Shown: positions 59,982 through 64,000 of the stretch, piece by piece | Position numbering within the stretch: position 1 is the first letter of the stretch | How the letters are laid out: each line of letters opens with the position of its first letter | NCBI GenBank assembly: GCA_002368175.1 | Contig: AP018172.1 | Coordinates: 4,090,001 to 4,154,000, forward strand | DNA from: Calothrix sp. NIES-2098 | GTDB lineage: Bacteria; Cyanobacteriota; Cyanobacteriia; Cyanobacteriales; Nostocaceae | Length of the DNA stretch: 64,000 nucleotides | Direction of reading: 5' to 3' | Made by a program: the position numbers and the translations under genes | Notes under the pieces: generated by a model | Told to the model about the DNA's origin: nothing | Databases searched by the model: none | The model's input: only the letters and a program-made list of their open reading frames with translations

Positions 59982-60057
59982 TTTTGATAAGTTTTTATAT
60001 TAATAGTTGTAAATTAATTGCTATAAAAATACAGCGTCTTGATAAAAGAATAAGTAA

Positions 60058-61092
60058 TTAGTTAAACTTTTGTCGTAGAGTAGTAGATATTGCCTCCAAA
60101 GATAAAATATCAATAGCAGCATTCAACTCTACAGCTGCCTTAGGCATTCCGTAAACAATACAACTGTCTTGATTTTGAGCTATAGTATACCAACCCTGGA
60201 ATTTCAAGTCGCTTAAACCTACTGCACCATCTCGCCCCATACCTGTGAGTAAAATCGCCGTTCCCTTATTTTTCCAATTTTGGGCGAGACTTTGGAAAAA
60301 TACATCCACAGAAGGGCGATAAGGGTAATCACTAGGGTGTTTGGTATAATCTAGGGTTAAATCTGGTTTTAAATACAGATGATCGTTACTCCCAGCCACT
60401 AATACAGTTCCTTTTTGCAAGCGATCGCCTGCAACAGCTAATCTCACAGGTAAAGCTGTTTGCTGGTTCAACCATTCAGCAAAGCTACTAGAGAATTGTC
60501 CATCAACATGCTGAACAATAGCGATCGCTGGCGTAAAATTCGCTGGTAGCTTGGATAAAATTGTTGCCAATGCTTTTGGCCCTCCTGTAGATGAGCCAAT
60601 CGCCACTAAAGATGGTAAAGATAGTGGAATTTTCTGCTCAAATTGAGAGGAGCGATTTATTAATTTAGCTTTGCCACGCTGGGCTGAACGTTTCTTCAAT
60701 TTGCCAATGACAGCGATTTTTGCCAGCAACTTATTGGCCATCTCTGCACTGTCTTCTCCGTCTAATATAGGAGTATCTACTGCATCCAGCGCCCCATAAC
60801 CCATCGCTGCATAAACTTGGGCAAGATTTTTCTGTGTACTTGCAGTAACAATCACAATTGCACAAGGAGAATCTTTCATGATCTGCTGCGTTGCTTGCAC
60901 CCCATCCATTATAGGCATCAGCAAATCCATTAAAATTAAATCAGGTCGATTTTGTTGACACTTCGCAACAGCTTCCGCACCATTTTGAGCAGTCCAAATA
61001 ACTTGGTATTCTGGTACAGTTTGCAGGATACGTCGCAGGTGAGTTAAGGTACTCGTCAAATCATTGACAATTGCAATTTTCATTTTTAACAA
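60058..61092 (-). CDS. cheB: CheB-type protein-glutamate methylesterase
   Basis: A 344-residue protein. The receiver (AIVNDLTSTLTHLR, LILMDLLMPIMDGVQA) is joined to a methylesterase with catalytic Ser in AIGSSTGGPKALA, His in IVQHVDGQFS and Asp in TGMGRDGAVGL. CheB demethylates or deamidates receptors to adapt taxis signalling. It is downstream of the CheA hybrid by about 95 bp on the same strand. No CheR methyltransferase is in the window; it may lie beyond the edge. Confidence 0.93.
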   Translation of the reverse strand: MLKMKIAIVNDLTSTLTHLRRILQTVPEYQVIWTAQNGAEAVAKCQQNRPDLILMDLLMPIMDGVQATQQIMKDSPCAIVIVTASTQKNLAQVYAAMGYGALDAVDTPILDGEDSAEMANKLLAKIAVIGKLKKRSAQRGKAKLINRSSQFEQKIPLSLPSLVAIGSSTGGPKALATILSKLPANFTPAIAIVQHVDGQFSSSFAEWLNQQTALPVRLAVAGDRLQKGTVLVAGSNDHLYLKPDLTLDYTKHPSDYPYRPSVDVFFQSLAQNWKNKGTAILLTGMGRDGAVGLSDLKFQGWYTIAQNQDSCIVYGMPKAAVELNAAIDILSLEAISTTLRQKFN

Positions 61093-61186
61093 GAGAAATT
61101 AATAGTTAAGCTCATCGGTATTTAAGTTATATAATTATTAGCTCGATCAAAATAAAATTTCCGCAAATTGAAATGCAGTGATTGAT

Positions 61187-64000
61187 TTATTTTCCAATTA
61201 AATCAATCACTGCATTAACTAATGTTTCATCTTGAAAACTACTTTTAGTTAAATAATAATCAGCACCAGCTTCTAAGCCTTGAATTCGATCGTCCTCTCG
61301 GTCACGATAAGAAACAATAATTACCGGAACTGAATGCAAGCGTGGGTTACTTTTGATTTGTTGCACTAATTCAATTCCATTCATGCGGGGCATATCAATA
61401 TCACTAATTACTAAATCATAATTTTTTGAGCGCACAGCATTCCAACCTTCCATACCGTTGACAGCAGTATCGACAAAGTAACCACGATTTTCTAATAGCT
61501 TGCGCTCCATTTCTCTGACTGTTATAGAGTCATCAACCACTAAAATTCTCTTGCGTTGGCTGGAGATTTCTGACTCTAGTTTGGCATTAACTTTACTTAA
61601 TCTCCCTCCTTTAAGGATGGCATCAACTGAGCGTACCATATCTGATACATCGACGATTAAAATGGGTGAGCCATCAGCTAATAAAGCTGTAGCGCTAATA
61701 TCCGGAACTTTTCCTAGACGCGGATCTAGTGGTCTAACAACTAAATCTCGTTCGCCTAAGAACTTATCTACTACTAAACCATACGTATGAGATTGATCGC
61801 TAATTACCACCACAGGCACTAAGTCATTTTGCTGGGGGATTTCAGGTAATTCTAAAACTTGATGAGCGGTAATTAAGCCAATATTGTGGGAGTTCATTGT
61901 GAAATATTGGCGGTTTTCTATATCATGAATTTCTGTTCTATCCAGAGTGACAATTTGGTCAATGCGAGCTAAAGGAATTGCATAAGGTTTGGTGGAAATT
62001 TCTACCAATAATGTCCGCACTACTGACAAAGTTAAAGGTAGTTGGAAATGAAAACTTGTACCCTTTCCTGGTGGTGAAATCGCTCTGACGGTTCCCCCCA
62101 CTTCCTGCGCCATGCTTTTGGCAATATCTAGTCCTACACCGCGTCCTGATATTTCTGTCACCTGTTTAGCTGTAGAAAATCCTGGTAGAAAGAGGAACTC
62201 CAATAATTCAGCATCGCTAAGTTGAGCCGCCATTTCTGGAGATGTTAAATTTTTATTGATAGTTTTTTGACGCAACTGTTCGCGATTAATCCCTCGTCCA
62301 TCATCAGTAATGGTAATTGCTAACATCCCACCGCGATGAAATGCTTCGACGCGAATTGTCCCTAAAGCAGGTTTACCAGCAGCGAGGCGTTCATCTGGTA
62401 ATTCCAGTCCATGATCTACAGCATTGCGGAGAATATGAGTCAGAGGTGCTTCGAGTTTTTTGAGAATATCGCGATCGACTGGAGTGGCTTTACCAATAAT
62501 TTCTAATTTGACTTGCTTATTTAACTTGCGTGCCAAATCGCGAATCATGCGCGGAAATCCTTGGACACCATCAGCAAAGGGGCGCATGTGAGAATTAATT
62601 ACTTCTCGGTAGAGGCGATCAGATAAACTGGCGGTACGACGCACATATAATTCTAATTCATCAAGGCGATCGCCTAAAAAATCCAAACATTCTTGTTTTT
62701 GTTGTCTTGCCTGTGCTAAAAAATCCTTCCCATCTTGCTCAAATAAATTCTGATCCAGGCTTTCCTGCAACTGTTCGAGACTGCGAGACACTTCCAGCAT
62801 TCGGGATTTCAGTGTCATCATCGCATCAGCAAAAGGTTGTAACCAGTTGGTTTCAATTAAAGACTCGCCAGCTAAACCCATGATGCGGTTTAAGTTATCA
62901 GCACTTACTCTCACAACTCTGTCACCAGCAGCAGTTTTCTCTGTTTCATCAGCAGTAATGGCTACTGGTTCTTCGACTATAGCTGATTCCTTGACCAAAG
63001 TCGCTGTCCGGGTCACAGGTTGACGACTTACAGGATTTGGTTCAACAGGGGTAGCAACAGCAGCAGTGACCATTTGCTTGTGACTCTGTGGTTTGATATC
63101 TGCGTTTGGCTGTAAAATAGCTGCAATTTCTCCACAGGTAGCTGTAAAATCATCTTGGTGTTCTGCCAACCAAGTAGCTAGTTCCTCATTGCTTAACTGA
63201 CTGATATTTTGTAGTAAGTCTACACCTTGCAATAACACATCCACTTGTTCTGGATACAACGTTACAATTTTATTTTGGGCGGCGACAAAACAATCTTCCA
63301 TAACATGGGCTAATTGCACCGCCATATCTAACCCGACAAGTCTGGCTGCACCTTTGATAGAATGAGCAGCACGCATCAAGGCTTCTAATTCTTGCGCTGA
63401 TTGGGGTTTAGTCTCTATTACCAGCAGTCCATCATTCAAAATACTGACTTGCGCCTCCGCTTCCAAACGAAACAAATCCATCATAGAACTGTCATCGCTT
63501 TTGAAGCTTGGCGTTACCTCTACCGCAGATATCACTTCTTTGGGAGGAATTTGAGGACTCCAGTCCTCAATATCAGCAGGAAATGGGGGCGCATCTGGAC
63601 TATCAACATCGCCCTGAGGTGTTGTTCCCATTGTCGCCTCAGTATTTACCGCAGATATCGCTGGGGAGATAACTATTTCTGAACTGGAATCTTGAATATC
63701 AATAGGATGTGAGGCTGCAACGGAACTATCAACAATGGACTGTGTTGCAGTTGTCACCTCGGAATTGAGGATGTTGACAATACTTCTTTGAGTACTTTTA
63801 AAGTCCCAATCATGTTCGCTCATCCACGACTCGAAATTAGCAGCAGTTGCTTTACTCATACTCAAGAGTAAATCACAGGTATGAAGTAAAGTATCAATTT
63901 GCTCAACTCCTAAATTAATACTCTCTTTTTGAGCAGCAATCAAACACTCCTTCATGATTTGCGCTAAATTGGCGGCGGCTGTAATTTCTAATATCTGAGT
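61187..64000 (-). CDS. CheA-type hybrid histidine kinase with two Hpt domains (5' end off window)
   Basis: At least 937 residues; the frame runs past the window edge without a stop, and an ATG at 63955 is internal to an Hpt helix. Two Hpt segments are visible, the second with AHSIKGAARLVG. The remaining order is dimerisation helix, an ATPase (LRNAVDHGLE, GRGINREQLRQ, GRGVGLDIA), a CheW-like regulatory domain, and a receiver (ILVVDDSITVREME, DLVISDIDMPRMNG, YYLTKSSF). CheA kinases with receivers are typical of cyanobacterial taxis and pilus systems. It heads the operon with CheB and a cyclase. It is separate from the pix-like operon at the left edge. Confidence 0.93.
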   Translation of the reverse strand, partial: TQILEITAAANLAQIMKECLIAAQKESINLGVEQIDTLLHTCDLLLSMSKATAANFESWMSEHDWDFKSTQRSIVNILNSEVTTATQSIVDSSVAASHPIDIQDSSSEIVISPAISAVNTEATMGTTPQGDVDSPDAPPFPADIEDWSPQIPPKEVISAVEVTPSFKSDDSSMMDLFRLEAEAQVSILNDGLLVIETKPQSAQELEALMRAAHSIKGAARLVGLDMAVQLAHVMEDCFVAAQNKIVTLYPEQVDVLLQGVDLLQNISQLSNEELATWLAEHQDDFTATCGEIAAILQPNADIKPQSHKQMVTAAVATPVEPNPVSRQPVTRTATLVKESAIVEEPVAITADETEKTAAGDRVVRVSADNLNRIMGLAGESLIETNWLQPFADAMMTLKSRMLEVSRSLEQLQESLDQNLFEQDGKDFLAQARQQKQECLDFLGDRLDELELYVRRTASLSDRLYREVINSHMRPFADGVQGFPRMIRDLARKLNKQVKLEIIGKATPVDRDILKKLEAPLTHILRNAVDHGLELPDERLAAGKPALGTIRVEAFHRGGMLAITITDDGRGINREQLRQKTINKNLTSPEMAAQLSDAELLEFLFLPGFSTAKQVTEISGRGVGLDIAKSMAQEVGGTVRAISPPGKGTSFHFQLPLTLSVVRTLLVEISTKPYAIPLARIDQIVTLDRTEIHDIENRQYFTMNSHNIGLITAHQVLELPEIPQQNDLVPVVVISDQSHTYGLVVDKFLGERDLVVRPLDPRLGKVPDISATALLADGSPILIVDVSDMVRSVDAILKGGRLSKVNAKLESEISSQRKRILVVDDSITVREMERKLLENRGYFVDTAVNGMEGWNAVRSKNYDLVISDIDMPRMNGIELVQQIKSNPRLHSVPVIIVSYRDREDDRIQGLEAGADYYLTKSSFQDETLVNAVIDLIGK

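Noticed and set aside
1..64000. tRNA or rRNA genes
   Set aside because: No cloverleaf-type GGTTCRAATCC arm or rRNA-like conserved stretch was noticed; a covariance-model scan would be needed to exclude small RNAs.

Overview
The window reads as the chromosome of a filamentous (Nostocales-type) cyanobacterium. The octamer GCGATCGC (HIP1) is scattered through most genes and intergenic stretches. There are a cyanobacterial-type gas-vesicle cluster, PATAN/PatA-type and multi-domain signalling proteins, Uma2-family genes, XisF/XisI-type proteins and dispersed cyanobacterial repeats. All functions below are read from sequence by eye; no database search was run.

Left part (1-14.7 kb). A taxis operon on the minus strand (PatA-type regulator, CheY, CheW, GAF-containing methyl-accepting protein) has the order of the known pixG-H-I-J phototaxis genes. 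It lies beside a gas-vesicle locus: gvpC-like, gvpA, gvpF/L, a two-ring CDC48-type AAA ATPase, a second gvpF/L, gvpK, gvpJ and gvpN on the minus strand, then gvpG on the plus strand. Further out lie a GvpV-like coiled-coil gene and a tandem ArsA/Get3-like ATPase. In filamentous cyanobacteria, gas vesicles and taxis genes are both linked to motile hormogonia, so the neighbourhood looks functional. GvpN and the GvpC-like protein carry similar C-terminal winged-helix segments.

Middle (14.8-40.4 kb). This is an accessory region. It holds an nSTAND NTPase with 14 WD40 blades and TPRs, a Uma2 gene split by an IS4-family element, an intact Uma2 gene, and an XisF-like serine recombinase with a zinc-ribbon partner. 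It continues with a 2124-residue Ser/Thr kinase-AAA-GAF-PAS-histidine kinase-receiver protein, a convergent response regulator, an ECF-like sigma factor, a NodB deacetylase-lectin fusion of atypical codon use, and an orphan XisI. It ends with an aspartic-protease gene pair and several transposase relics, one with an exact 11-bp target duplication.

Right part (40.4-57.6 kb). This is the most novel-looking region: a minus-strand cluster that looks like a natural-product locus. It encodes a desaturase, a PLP aminotransferase, two paralogous ATP-grasp ligases, an ATP-grasp ligase fused to a SET plus post-SET domain, and a roughly 770-residue protein with two ATP-grasp-like halves (carnosine-synthase-like). 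Behind these lies a complete NHLM-type export set: an ABC exporter with an intact C39 peptidase, a partner ABC exporter, an HlyD adaptor and a protein with two cyclic-nucleotide-type domains. No precursor peptide was recognised. Non-ribosomal amino-acid ligation with peptide-type export is the simplest reading, but the product is unknown.

Right edge (58.4-64 kb). A receiver-adenylate cyclase, CheB and a CheA hybrid kinase (running off the window) form a second chemotaxis-like operon. An iterated TCCGAC repeat occurs at 34.3 kb and, inverted, at 58.3 kb, bracketing the sigma factor to exporter segment.
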